A stretch of 64,000 nt of DNA from Chionis minor. Taxonomy: Eukaryota > Chordata > Aves > Charadriiformes > Chionididae. Positions 12,591 through 24,538 of this stretch are shown in pieces. How positions within the stretch are numbered: the stretch's first letter is position 1; every line of letters begins with the position of its first letter. Under the pieces are notes generated by a model that made no database searches, had not been told where the DNA came from, and saw nothing but the letters and a program-made list of their open reading frames with translations. The DNA lies in NCBI GenBank assembly GCA_013398295.1, contig VZSF01009050.1, forward strand, positions 248,001-312,000, written 5' to 3'. The translations under genes were made by a program, and so were the position numbers.

Positions 12591-13952
12591 GTGAGTCTCT
12601 TCTCCAGGCACCAGCGGCCAGACGTGGAGCAGCAGGGGCTGGCTGTCCCTGGGGGCCAGGACTAGGGTGGGAACCCAGGGCCAGCAGGCCAGCCAGTGCC
12701 CAGTCCCACAGTAGCTGAGCAAGGCGAGCAGGAAAGACCCTGAGATGGTGGTCACGTCCAAAAGGGCAGGTCCAAGGTCAAACTAGAAAGTGAATCTGTA
12801 GATCAGGTCCAGTGGTTGTCAGGCAAGTCCATAGTGACAGGACAAGGCTGAGGTCAAGCCAAGAGGTCAGTATGTGAGTTGAGGTCCACGTCAAGGGGCT
12901 TCATAGCAGGGCATGAGCTGGGGACCATTACTCCTCCAGTCTGGCTCAGGACTGAGATTAGCTGGAGCTCCTGGGCAGAGCAAGCATTAAGACTTGTTAT
13001 AGCCCCCACGCAGGGCTCTGACAAGGCTAAGGACCTCATGAGCTCTTACTCTTAGCTGTGGACCTCTCCCCCTCATTAGCACATCTGCTGGTCCTACCCC
13101 TACTCAGTTACATGTCTCAGCCTCTGTGTGTGCTCTTCTCACACCTGTCAGCCTCTTCAGAGGACAGGTCTGTCACCCTGGGGCTGGGGACAGAGATGGA
13201 GCTGGAGGTCTTAGGGTAAGGGCTTAGGGTTTGGCCCCTCCAGAGGAGGAGAAGAGGCTTCCTGCCCATTACAGGCATCAGCACTGGGAAGTATTTGTGG
13301 GTAGGAAAGATCTGCAAGTTCACTGCTGCCAGTTTCTGCAGCCTGATTGAGGGGCTAGGGCTGACTGTGAAGATCAGGCTGATGTTTAAAAGCCAGACAC
13401 AGGAGTCATGCAAGTGATTTCCATCTGTAAGTCTTATGCGTCAACGCACTTCTGCCTCAGATTCCTCCTCCTATCAGAAGAAATAACACTTACATCTCTG
13501 GCTGATGAGGGACCTACAAAGCCCAGTTAACTTCTGCTTCTAAAGAAAGGTGAATTACTTTTCCTGGAATCACTGTGTCAGGATTGCTGGACTCTTATGA
13601 GTGTGCTACCAGGAAAGGCTATAGGGGTGTCCACCTACCCCTGTTCGCTGGACATAGGAGCAGAGGATGCCATGGTCCAGGGTCACTATGTGCAATGGGG
13701 AAACAGCTGGGCTCACAAGGGAGCAGTTTCTCTCCTCTGCTAGATTCATGCTAGGAAGGCAGTCCTCAGCTCCTCGGGAACATTACTTAGAGAAAATCCT
13801 TGCTCCCAGGGGTCCCCACTGCTGGTGATTCTCCAGATGTGGGATGTTCCCCTCTCCTGAGGAGGGTCAGTTGTCCTGAAGATTTAGGACAGGCCTCCTT
13901 CCCGCTGGGCTGCATCCTGCTGGATCTAACGTGACTGTTTCTCTCATTCTAG
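12591..13952 (+). other. ADCK1: ADCK1 last intron (1.36 kb)
   Basis: Runs from GTGAGT at 12591 to the acceptor ctcattctag ending at 13952. No repeat family is recognised. About 12760-12890 is unusually rich in AGGTCA/AGGTCC half-sites (see the separate entry). The remaining ~1 kb shows no exon or RNA gene. Confidence 0.85.
12768..12887 (+). promoter_or_regulatory. Cluster of nuclear-receptor-like half-sites (unverified)
   Basis: AGGTCC at 12768-12773 and AGGTCA at 12775-12780 form a direct repeat with one-base spacing (DR1), the arrangement bound by RXR heterodimers such as PPAR/RXR, and by HNF4. Further AGGTCA copies lie at 12851-12856 and 12864-12869, with AGGTCC at 12882-12887. Function is inference. 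The block may instead be a degenerate tandem repeat whose unit happens to contain AGGTC. Confidence 0.25.
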
Positions 13953-14124
13953 GTATCAGAGGAGCAAGAGTCACTCGCTTTACAGGAGGGCCCAGATCTC
14001 ATTCACAGAAGCCCTGAGCCTGTGGCAGATCAACTTGTATGAACTCTTCCTGTGGCTGAAGGGGTCCCAGCTGGGGAACTGGGTCATTGCTCTCCTGAGC
14101 TGGATGCACCATTCCACGTACTGA
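13953..14124 (+). CDS. ADCK1: ADCK1 last coding exon and stop
   Basis: The exon starts with the last base of the split Thr codon, then encodes 56 residues, YQRSKSHSLYRRAQISFTEA through LWQINLYELFLWLKG to WMHHSTY, and stops with TGA at 14122-14124. RRAQISFxEAxxLWQIN matches the ADCK1 C-terminus. The last ~20 residues are divergent and hydrophobic (WVIALLSWM), as in other vertebrate copies, where the tail is also poorly conserved but hydrophobic. With the three preceding exons this gives 237 residues, consistent with the C-terminal 45% or so of a protein usually about 520-530 residues long. No disabling changes are seen. Confidence 0.93.
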
Positions 14125-14973
14125 CATGAACTGGTGGGAGAGGCCCAGGTGCTCCCTCCCCCCCTCCCTCCCTTCTGCTCTCCACAGCACATTTGCCTTT
14201 CTGACTGTTCCTGTCTATTCTGTGGGTTATTTTTGGGTCTTGTTCCATGTTACACGCTGCACTATCCTTGCCTGTTAGAGCATTAGCTTTCTCTGTGGCC
14301 CTGAGAGGTGGAGTCAGTACCGGAGCTCTGCTGTTTCATGGTTTAGGAAGAGGAGGTGCAGGATACCATGTGTCAGGAAGGGCAGGGTACTTCTTTCCCC
14401 ATCTGAGCAGGTAAAGTTCCACTCAGATTCCAGTGGGACTGCACTGGAAGCAAAAACCTCTTTGGCTCTTTCTTAAACAATCTTACAGAATTTAAGAGAA
14501 TCCCAACCCTGCCTAGAATGCCCCAAAACATTTCTCAGACCCTCAGATAGAGGTGGTAAGTCCCTTTAAAATCCAATACGGTTTATATAAGTTTTTGCAA
14601 TCTCCTTAGTCTGGTTTCTGTTCAGGTGTGCAGAGAGTTTCTCAGAGGAGTGAGCCCTTGTGGAGAGTGGGCACCAGGGCTTCCTCTCCCAGCATCAGGG
14701 AAAGGAGACCCTAATGCCAAGAACTGTGGACTGAGAGTCTGGCTTTCTGAAGTTTGTCTCCAGTCCTGTGAGCAAGTGCCTCTGTGGTTTTGGACTTTTC
14801 CTGGCCTGTTTCCTTGCAGGTGAAATGAGGGGAGGGAACAGTGGTCCTGCCTCTTTTGCAAAATTCAGGGAAGGCAGGAGGAATGACAACTCAGGGCTCT
14901 GAAACTGCTGGTAATGTATGTGTACTGTACAGTACTGCCACACAGCAAAATAAATGTGTTGTGTCAAACACCT
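14125..14973 (+). other. ADCK1: ADCK1 3' untranslated region
   Basis: Noncoding sequence from the TGA to the probable cleavage point about 20 bases after the AATAAA at 14949. It includes a C/T-rich run at about 14152-14172. The 3' end is inferred from the single well-placed AATAAA. I see no better signal between the stop and this site. Confidence 0.7.
14949..14954 (+). promoter_or_regulatory. ADCK1: Polyadenylation signal AATAAA of ADCK1
   Basis: A canonical hexamer 825 bases after the stop codon, followed within 5-12 bases by the GT-rich tgtgttgtgtc, which suits a downstream element. The ADCK1 transcript most likely ends near 14965-14980. Confidence 0.7.
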
Positions 14974-17900
14974 TTACGGGAGGGATGCCTCCCTGTACTG
15001 AGTACTGAGGGTGGTGTTTTTCCTCTAACCTGAGTCCCATTTCTGTTTCTCCACTGAGTGAGTGATGCCAGGGAGTGCCATTAACTCATTGCAAGCCAAA
15101 TGAAATGGCCTCTTGGTTTTTCCTCTTCCCAAGAGGTTTATTCCACATCTGGGTCCTCTGATGCTGTGTCAGATGTGTGTTGGGATGGGATGGAGGAGTA
15201 GGAGTCATTCTGTTGGGTGGACACACTGCTCCCTGCCGCGCAGGTCCGCACTGAGCCTGCCTCTTCCCTGCCTGTGGGAGCGCGCTGCAGCACGTCTGTG
15301 AGACATCACCATGCCCGTGCCACGCGTTGCACATTTCACCTTGTCACTGCCTATGACATTTCACTGCTTCTGCCTCAGATGAAAACCTGCCACTTGCTTG
15401 ATGGTGCAAGTGACAGTTCTGGTGGCTCTGACTCTGCAGCTATGGGATGGCTACCAGGAAGTCTCACCCAGAGGCCTCCTTTTCGTGAGACAAATTTGGG
15501 ATCCTGGGAAGATGTCCCTGCTGCTTGTGAGGATTCCTGTAGCTAGGAAGGGTGGATGGAGGTGACTGCTCAGATCATTTCAGCTTTCTCATAAAGTGTC
15601 TTGGTGAAAGGGGACACGAAGGACAGGATGGGAACGTCCCTCAACTGCCAGCAAGCTTGCTAAGCTGAGGGTCAGCTCAGCTCAGGCTGTGCCTGACACC
15701 AAGCCACAAGCAGACTATGCACTCTCCCAGTTAGCATGCAGTTTCCCAGCTTGCTCGGGTGTGAGACCCTGCCTTGCAGTGAGTCCATTTCCATGGGGAG
15801 GGAAGCAGGGGGCAGAGTGTGGGCGAGTGTGTGTGTCAGTCCCTGAGGAACCGATTCTTTTGCTGTCCATGTGGGAGAGGGAGGGGATATAATCCAGGAA
15901 ACATACCTGGCTGCAGGTGTGCTTGGGCATGATAAGTTATTGACAACGGATGTCTGGCTTATGACAGCAATTGCATACACGTGCAAGAGTGTAGGCACAG
16001 CTGGCTGGCTCAGGACTGTCAAGAAGTGGTGTGTGATTGGCAGAGTTGTGGACGGGGAATTACTGAATGTGTGTTTTTGGTCTCCTGCACAGTCAATCAC
16101 CTGACCCTGGTGTTAGCTCTCTGAGCCCTTCCTACTATGGGGGAAACAACAGGAGTGATGTGCTCTCACATCTTTGCTAAGAGTAAAACAAGAAACCTCG
16201 GTAAGACTGGATGTCCTCACAAAGCTTGTCCCCAACCTGTGCAACAACAGGTCAGAGATTCCGCTGATTTCTGAGTTGTGTGATGGCGTCAGGGAATGGA
16301 GTGGTGGTAATTGCAGTGACGAGACTCCTGAGTCGACACGGAGTCATAGGGGCCCTGGAGTATTGGTCCTGCAGCCTGTACATGAGTAATCTTTTCTCAT
16401 CTAAACAGTCTGGCTGAATCAGTGCCTTGCTTAGGCAGTTACTGCTCGTGGGCTGGCCAGTGTGGGTGGGCCTGTCTTGTTCCCCTCAGAAGCAGAAAAA
16501 TGGCCTGGTGCACTCAGTAAAGTGCAGGAGACCCTCTAGCAATGGTCACCAACTGTACATCCTCATCTTAGAGCTGCCCCCACAAATGCCTTTGCCTATC
16601 CATGTCTGAATATACTGACCAGAGCACTGTCTGGGTCTCGCTAACATCTGTGCGTGAAAGCTCATCCCACTGTGAGACCCTGGTCATACCCCTCATTTCC
16701 AGAGGTTCCTGTGTTGTGGAAAGGCTCCCCGCAGCTGGCATTTGCATGGACTGCCAAGCCCCCAGCCCACTCTCGGCCACACCTGTTCTTTCACCCCTCC
16801 AAAATCCCACCACGCGACTGCTAGTCCCGCTGCCTGAAGGAGGTTATGGCTGTAAAAGTGGTAGGGACCCAGCGGCCCCTCAGACGGCTGTTTTTAGCAG
16901 CATGCAGCAGGCAGAGCGCAGGGTGTATTTGGAAGAGCTTTGCCTGTTGGCATCCGTCTCTGCCGGGCGGCTGCGTGCTGCAGCGTTAGCAGTGGGACTC
17001 CTCCGCCAGTTGTGCTCAGCTCTCACCCTTCCCACAGTCAATCAATGAGGGTTTGCCCAAGGAAAGAACAAGCAAACACCCGGAGTTTGACCTTTTAGCA
17101 TTCCTGCCTTGTCTTTTTGCTGAAAGCTCTCAAAGGTGAATCTGTTAAAAGGGTTTTGAAAAGACACTTTCTCATCCAAATTTGTGGTTGTAAAACATGG
17201 GTAACCTGGATTAGCTCCGTCTGTGCACTTGGCCTCCCCTTCCAACCTCCGTTTATTGGTGTTTTCACCACCAGCGAGCGCAGCCTCTGCTGTTCTGCTT
17301 GCAGGCGGCGCGCGGGCTGCTGGCTGCCTGGCTGCAGCTACGAGCAAGCTGAAGTTTGGTGCAGGCACTAAACGCTGGCCTTGCAGCAGACTCCTGAGCC
17401 CACCGACTCTTTCTTGGGACTGACAGGCGGGGGGTAAGAGCTGGGGACAGAGGTCTAAAACTGATGGGCAACTTTCAGCTCCCGTAATATGAAATATTAC
17501 ATGGTAGCCTTTTAGCATCCCCCATCCTAAAGGGTCTCGGTGATCTCCAAGTGTTGGGGAGCCAGCAACTAACATTTAAATGTGCCATCCTTGGGTTGGC
17601 TGGAGGTAGAAAATGGGGCAGTCAGGGTAAATGATGTTGCCATGCAGAATGGAAAGAATTTAGGGTATGAAGTCAACATGCTTTTTCATATCCAGCTGAA
17701 GAAAAAGCCAGAGAGTATTAGTCCAGGCTAAACACCATAGCCTTTACCTAGCACGTCAGTGAACTTCAGTGACGACAAGTGGGTGGTATATGGATTTGCC
17801 GATCGAGGCTGCATGGTCTCCTCTGCCATCTCAGGGGCGCGTGAGCCTCGTGCAGTCGCAGTGTAGAAGCTTTCCAAATGAATCACTCCCTGCTTCCTGT

Positions 17901-19087
17901 AGCAAATGAACCGTGACCGGTACACAGCCTGGCCAGGGCCAAAGTCATTCCCCTCACAAATGACTCCCTGTGGGTCACCGGGGCTGCCTTCCAATGCATC
18001 GCTTGGCAGGGCTATTTCCCCACCACCACGGCGTGTCTCTGTGTCCCCCTTCCTGAGCCAGAGGGGTGTGTACCCTGAGCCAGAGGGGTGCGGGCAGGCT
18101 GCTGGGTTCTGGAGCATGCAAGGAGCCATCACACACCGCAGACTGTGCCGGGACAGCCGGCGCTCAGGTGGGAGCAGAGAGAGGGGTATCTGGAGGGGCG
18201 CAGCCCTCAGGGCAGCCAGTGCCTTCCCCTTCATCCCCTGACAATTGGATGGCTACAAAGGAGGGACAGACATTTTCTTCCTCCTCGGCTCTTCTCTAGA
18301 AGCAAGAGGCTGGGGCTGGCTCCTGCCCCTGCAGCCCGAGCTCTGGCTATCCTGGTCTCGCCCAGGGGATGTGCTTGTCCTGGGTGATGGTGAGAAGCCT
18401 GGACTGCGGCTTTCAAATGACACAGCAAACAAAGAGCTCTGAGATAAGGGGGGTGCCAGGCTGGGGGCGTGCCCCGTACTGGGTGGGGGAGTTTGCTGGT
18501 GCTGCTCAACTGGGGGTAGGAGGGATACTTCAGAGACTCCCAGCCCTCGGGGTAAATCCAGGTCTGCTGGGGGCTGCTGGTCCTCTGACAACTTGAATAA
18601 AGGTGCCGTAAGGTGGAGCAGGGGGCCTAGGGAAGGAGCAAGTGGAGCCTGTGAGTTTGGTCACCTACTCCCTCTTAATGTAAGCAGCAAAGCAGCAGAA
18701 GGGATGCTCTCTGCTCCGCACCAAGGAGCCACCTCCTGCCTGCTGCCTGCAGGCTTAGCTGGAGATCTGGGTTGCTGTAGGAGTGCAGCATCCCCCAGGG
18801 AATCCTGCTGTCCCCCTGCTGCCCCTGCTTCTGGCTCCTGGGTCACAAACCTCTTCAGCTTCGTACCTTGGGCAAGGCTGCAGCAGTGCTGGGGGCTGGG
18901 ACCTCCAAAGCTCCCCAAGGGGGAGCGCCCCGGGCAGCGAGGTGCCAGCAGCAGATGTCTCTGGCGGGGGGAAGCCACTGCCACCACTCCATGCTGCCTG
19001 CTTCACGCTGTGCTGTGTGGAGTGAGTCTGCAAGGACCAGAGGCTTTCCTCTCCTTCCCATGGCCAGTCCTCCTGTGTTCCCAGCCC
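14974..19087. other. Intergenic sequence after ADCK1
   Basis: No gene, RNA gene or clear repeat family is recognised. GC content rises toward 18-19 kb, and long but featureless open frames on both strands (for example 17042-17575 minus and 18593-19177 plus) come with that composition. A 17-base unit is duplicated at 18052-18090. A few CpG-containing stretches occur near 17.2-17.4 and 18.9-19.2 kb but are not dense enough for me to call an island. Confidence 0.6.
18052..18090. repeat. Two-copy tandem duplication, 22-base period
   Basis: CCTGAGCCAGAGGGGTG occurs at 18052-18068 and again at 18074-18090, identical in both copies. It is a small local duplication with no evident role. Confidence 0.9.
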
Positions 19088-19105
19088 GGGGGGGGGGGGG
19101 GGGGG
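19088..19105 (+). repeat. Run of 18 G
   Basis: An uninterrupted guanine homopolymer preceded by CCC. It can form intra- or intermolecular G-quadruplexes, and its length is likely to vary between individuals and between sequence reads. Confidence 0.95.
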
Positions 19106-19316
19106 ATTGCTGTCCCACCCCTGGTGTTTGCGAGAGGACTCGGCCTCGCCTTTGCTTTGGCGATGGCTGGCGGTTAGCAGCGGCGTTGGCGCTCCAGCCA
19201 GGCAGCAAACTGCTCCTTGAAGAGCAGCAGGAGGATGTGTGTGGTTCTGAGTGTTTGTAGCAATTAATTTTTGCTAGTGAGGGCTGGGGGTTTGGGGATG
19301 GGAGGGGAGGAGGGTT

Positions 19317-19474
19317 AAGGAAAGGAAAGGGGAGGAAAAGGGAAAGAGGAGGAAAGGGGAAAGGGGAAGAAAGGGGAAAGGGAAGGAAAAGGGAAAGGGG
19401 AGGAAAGCGGAAAAGGAAAAGGAGAAAAGGAGAGGGGAGGGAAGCGGAGGGGGAAGAGAAGAAGAGAGGAGGGG
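19317..19474 (+). repeat. Homopurine (G/A) tract of about 158 bases
   Basis: A nearly pure purine strand made of GGAAA/GGGAAA/GGAGG variants, interrupted only by single C residues at about 19408 and 19445. A G-rich lead-in starts near 19281. Such tracts can form triplex (H-DNA) and are length-unstable. The long Pro/Leu/Phe/Ser open frame on the complementary strand (18855-19583) is a by-product of this composition and not a gene. Confidence 0.9.
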
Positions 19475-20374
19475 TGTCCCCCACCTTTTGGGAGTAAATA
19501 CCAAAACCCAGTGTGGCTGTAAATGAACCTGTGATCTCTAAATGCTTCCGGCCAGCACTCTCTGCTTTTGTTTTACAGGTCACCCAGATGCTGTGGCAGG
19601 CGAGTTGCTGTCTCTGGCACAGTGAAGGGTTTCCCCTTCCTCCTGTTGCCCCACATGCCAGTGCAGCATGGTGCGATACTTGCTGAGGCGCAGCTGTCTC
19701 TGCGAGGTGGTTCAGAGCCTTTTTTTGGCTCTGTCTCTGTGGACCTCTCCTGTAGCAGTTTCCCTCCCTCCCCCAGGCAGGACTCGTGGGCTTTTTCTAG
19801 GTGGTTGTTCCAGCCAGCCAGCCAGCAGCTGTCACTCTGCCAGGGATGATGGGCTGGCGGATGCAAAGCCCCAGGTCGGGAGGCAGCCTGGGTCCCCACT
19901 CCACCAGGGCACTGGGAGCACCAGCTCTGGCTGGTATGCGGCTGGCACTCTGTCAGCCCCACTGGGGTGCCTGCAGGGTGGCATCATCCTCCTTCCTCCA
20001 GCAGTTGCTCAAGTGCTGCCCAGGACTGTAAAAGAGCTGGACAGACAGAGATTTGTAATTAATTAAGAAATTCTTCTGAGAAAAAATTATCCTTTCCAAG
20101 TATTTTACAGGCGATAGTGGCATCCCCTGACATCTTACTCCATGAGGTATCACTTGGACCTTTCAGCTGAAAAGAAAACCTACTAATGGCGTAGCGGCCT
20201 GGCTGAAAAGGAGCAGGAAAGGGTTGTGGGGCACCCCAGGTAAACATGAGCTCACAGTGGAAACCACGTCCTGGACTACACGGGGAGTGGGGCTGGTGAG
20301 GCTACTTGTTCTCCTCCTCTGCTTGGTGCTGCTGAGTCCACACATGAAACAGTGTCCTCTTTTGGTTCTCTTAG
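19475..20374. other. Intergenic, nothing recognised
   Basis: Sequence between the purine tract and the next CR1. I see no coding, RNA or repeat feature that I can support. Confidence 0.6.
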
Positions 20375-20790
20375 TTGAAGAGGGATGCTGAAAAACTAGG
20401 TTGGGACTGGTGGAGGGCACACAACATGGCCAGGACCTACTGCCCACGGACCGCAAGAGAGATGGGCTTGTTTAGTCTGGCAAGGAAGAAGCAAAGGGAT
20501 AAGCTGACAATGGCCGTCGCCTCTTTACAAGGGAGTTGGAGAGGCAATAGAGTCGAACTCAGTCTGGCAGTGCCAGTTGACTTAGCAAGGGCCAATGGCC
20601 ACAAGTTCCAGCTTGGGTAGTTAGACTGGGCACAGGGATGAACTTCTTCACCAGGAGGGTGGTGCACAGCTAGGACATGTCACGTGGAGAGGGTCTCCAT
20701 CTTGGGCGGCTTCAAGGACCTGGCCAGCCAAAGCGTGGCTCAGCTGGCCTCCTGTTGGTGAGAGTCTCCCTCAGAACGGGAGGGCAGACA
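20375..20790 (+). mobile_element. CR1 LINE 3' fragment, diverged
   Basis: The sense strand shows the CR1 3' order of blocks: GGGCTTGTTTAGTCTGGCAA, GAAGAAGC, then GCAAGGGCCAATGGCCACAA, GTTCCAGCTTGG, then GATGAACTTCTTCACCAGGA followed by GGGTGGTGCACAG. It is more diverged than the 37.1-kb copy and lacks the terminal ATTCTATG repeats. An open frame at 20437-20667 on the minus strand is a shadow of it. Confidence 0.8.
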
Positions 20791-23700
20791 GAGACAGATG
20801 CCCTGTGGCCCCTTCCAGCCAGCCTGCCTGGGAAGCCATACAGCCACGGCACAGGGCAGGCAGGGGGCTGGCTTACATTGCCAGCAAGTCAGCGCTGTGG
20901 GATGAGGTTGGCTCTGGGTTTCACTCTTCCCAGCTTTCCCTCTGCATCAACGTCTGTGCTCAGACACTAGATAACAGCCCTGCCCAGGGCTTGTCTTTGC
21001 TCTGGAGCCCAGGCCAGAGCTTACCGGCTGTTTTCGTGCAGTTCAGTTGCGGAGCCGGGCTGTGATCCTGCCTGTCCCGGCAGATGCCAGCCCGGGTAGC
21101 TTGCCTTGCAGTTTTCATCAGCCAGCTGCCTCTCACATCCTTCTCGGGCAAAACCCGCACGTCACAGTGCCTTCCTGAGAAGAGGCAGGGTGTGCCTTCC
21201 CAGGGTCCTGCTGTGGCTGCCTCAGGCTTTAAACAGGCTTTAAACCAGGAGTAAATTCTACTTACATCCAGCTGCAGTCTTCCAGAGCAGGCTGGAGGGG
21301 TGCTAAGTGACCTCCGTGCAGTGGTAATCAGGCCCCGAAGAGACAGGGCCGAGTGTTTCCCTGGCTGAGGGCATTCAGCACACAGGGTAGTGGGAGCTAC
21401 ACCCGGCCGAGAGATCTTCCCCATGACCACTCAGAAAGCTGTTGCTGCTTCTCCGCAGGGTACTGATCCACAACTTTGTTCCCTGCAGGGATCATTGCTA
21501 TGCATTTGCCCGCAGCTGTGCCTGAGGGAAGCCTGGACAGGATGTGACCCGTGCGCCTCCTGCTGACCCTGTGCCACTCAAGGTGACCCTGTCAAAGGGT
21601 AACAGCCTTTCTAGGTTGGCTTGTGTGACCCAGAGAGCATTGCTCTGCTTGTCATCTTCCACGGTGCTCCAGGTCAGCTCACTCCTGAGCTGCTTGCTGT
21701 AACCCAAGTACTTCGATTTCTGGTGGTCTGGTAAAAACTGTTCACCAGACTGCACCAGCAGTGTGGAGAAGGAGGAGCTTTGATATATTTTACTAATTTT
21801 AGTTTAGTTTAGTTTTCATTTGATTCAGATTCTTCGTTGCTGAGGCTACTTTTCCCTACTCTGATACATAGGAGCATAAATAACACTCACAAAGCCTCTT
21901 CCTGTAGCTGCAAAGAAGGGAACAAGACTTAGGTCTGACCTAGCAGGACATGACTGCATGTAAAATGCACGTTATCTGCCGGTGGTTTGCAGGCCTGCAG
22001 CTCCGGGCTCGGCGGGGGTGTCAGCGAGCAAGCGAGGGTCTCCCCAGGGTGGCTGTCCTGTCAGCCCCTGCTCTCCTCAGCCCACAGCCTAACAGCGCCT
22101 CTAACTTTAATAAAGCAAAGATGAAGAGATTACTAAGTGGTAGCTAATAAACAAAGTGACATGCACGAAGCCTGGTAATATCATATTGCTCTTAAAGAAA
22201 ATATGAAAAATAGTAATCATGGCCATTGTTATTACTATCTCGTACTTCACCATGGCTAAACTATCCATCATGCCGATAAGGCTGAAAGGAAATCTTGGCA
22301 ATATAAGATGCATATATCACAGGGCAGCCGGTCCCATGGCTGCCTGTGCTGCACCCAGTCTGCGCTGGGACTGCGGTTGCTGCTCTGCATCATGGGACCA
22401 TCAGATAACTCGGAGCAGGGCAAGCCCATCGGCATAACCACTGGGAGCAGAAGGTCCGCATAGAAATAGCTGTTCTGCAACAGCCGGCATGGACACCTGA
22501 GCGACGAGGTGATGTGAGCTGGGAATTTACTTTAGGGTATTAACACACCTAAAACGCGTTGGTGTGAGCTGGGCAGAGTCCCAGAGGAAGACAGAGGGAA
22601 GAAAGCAGATTGATGTGGTATAGGAAATCAGCTAAAAGTGTGGTACCACTGCTAACTTTGCACGGCAGACTGAGCAGTCAGTTTTATGGGAGAAGAGTCT
22701 TGCCCTGGAGAAATTATACTTGACCGTTCAATTGCGTGCCCAGAGAATGAGGGTTGCTGAAGCCAGGGAATGGGCCGGAGAGCTGCACAGGCTGTGCAAG
22801 GTCGCCCTCACAGCCCTCGCTGGCCAAGGGCTATTCCCTGCAGTTTGCTCTTTGATTCTCATCCTGCCCAGGTTATGCAGTTCATGTCACTCCTTTATTT
22901 TGGAGACTGCTCCATGGTCTTACTCTTGGGAGCTCTGTCCCAGGTCTTCTCCCCATGGTTTCCTTTGGCCTCTGCATTCACACTCTCTGCCACGCAGTGG
23001 TCAGACAAGAGATGGATCCTGGAGGAGCCTCTGTGGGAGCGCACAGGGCTGCAAAGCAGCTCGGGTGCTCCCGTGCCACGTGCCCTGCCCCTGGCAGCAC
23101 CTGGACTGTGCAATGGAAGCTGGTGCTCCTACAGCCCCTCTCCCAGAGCCCCCCACCGAGGCTGGGCTGGGGAGTCCCACCTCAATGCTATGGGTAGCTC
23201 TGGGGGCGCTGCGTAAGCTCTCCCCACAGGCTGTCTTCTGCTGGGAGTGTGGAAGGATTATTTATTTGCCATATTGTGCTACCAGGGGAAAAAAATCAAG
23301 ACTACACGTGTAGCGAGCAGGCGGCAGAGCACGGCACTGGCTGTTATTATTGGCAGTTACCCCCCTTCGCTTGCTTAGGGGCCTACGGATGTCGGAGCAT
23401 GGCTGCTGAAACGAAACGTTGTTAAACCTGGGACATAAATCACGGGCAGGCCACAGAGTGCTGTGCAGAGGCTGCCCCTGGGGTTTAGCTTGGCCTTGTC
23501 ACGCCGGCACCGTAGCAGGGAGAGTCACCTGCCCAGGGATGCCGCTGGGCTGGGTCACGCTCTGTGTCCCGGGTGGCCCCGTGCGAATGTGTCCTGTGGC
23601 AGCAGCAGCCGAGCAGAGCTCGGGAAATGGCTCTCTGCCTCTCTCCCTTCCCTGTCTCTTTCCCTCCGAGCTGGGCTCCCCTGCTGCCCCACTGTAGCTG

Positions 23701-24538
23701 AGGCCAGCCCCGTCTCTGGTCGTTGGGGGAGGTTTCAGGAGGAGATGGGGCACCTCCTGGGAGAGAGGTGTTTTGGACTGCAGCGGCACACGTTGATAAA
23801 ACACAAGGAAAATGTAAAGAAAGGCCTTGGGAATGGCCCAAAGCAAACTGCTGTGTTGCGGTGCCCCTCAGCCGGTGGCACAATGGTGCTGCGTGATGCC
23901 AGGGTCATCCCCGGCTTACACCAGGACGATGTCCGTCCCAGGGCATGGCCAGGGCATGAGGATCGGTTTGGCGCACAGCATGACCGAGCTGCCTTCTGTC
24001 TTCTGAACCGGAGCACAGGGATGGGGTGGCAGGGACGGTGGGAGAGGGCCTTGCCAGGCTGCCCAGCTCTGGAAATCGCTGGCACCACTATCTCTGGGGC
24101 TGCTGGGCACAAAAAGTAACTGTACATGACATATGCCAAAGGTTGGGGCTATCCCTGGGCAGCTCAGGCCAGGTTGTTTTCTTACTCCCCAGCCCTCACA
24201 CATCCCTACATCCCACTTTCTTGTCTCGCTCCCATTCTTATATGCACCCATCAGGCCAGCAGAGCCACCGCTGCAGCAGACATGGGGACCCCGCTGCCAT
24301 CTGCACACCCCTCGCCCCTCGCAGGTACATGCAGGGACAGGAAGCCACTGGAGGTGGCCCCATGGTGGGGTAGGTCCCCATCAGCTGCCATCGGCCAGCT
24401 CAGGCCGTGCCTCTCTCCCCCATACAGCAGGTTTTCGGCACTGACTGCCCCCTGGGGACATCCAGCCGGTCTCCCTCAAAGCAACAAAGGCAATTACCGT
24501 GCTGCCAAGCTCCCCCAGACGGCCGCCGAGACACTTAC
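20791..24538. other. Intergenic sequence
   Basis: GC-rich segments near 20.8-21.5 and 22.7-24.4 kb give long featureless frames (197 codons at 22720-23313 plus, 218 codons at 23463-24119 plus) with no recognisable domain. At 21797-21816 there is a short TTTAG repeat. The AT-rich stretch at about 22090-22320 has a lower-complexity look and no coding potential; it could be a conserved noncoding element, which cannot be tested here. Confidence 0.55.

Noticed and set aside
17042..17575. Minus-strand frame of 177 codons
   Set aside because: Not recognised, and no splice sites, signal peptide or promoter fit it.
18855..19583. Longest minus-strand open frame outside ADCK1 (242 codons), rich in Pro, Leu, Phe and Ser
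   Set aside because: It runs through the polypurine tract and the G18 run, whose complements give stop-poor, low-complexity translation. No domain or splice context supports a gene.
22720..23313. Plus-strand frame of 197 codons
   Set aside because: Composition-driven; the product has no domain and its neighbouring frames are equally open.
23463..24119. Plus-strand frame of 218 codons
   Set aside because: GC-rich DNA with overlapping long frames on both strands, no recognisable domain, and no promoter or conserved start.
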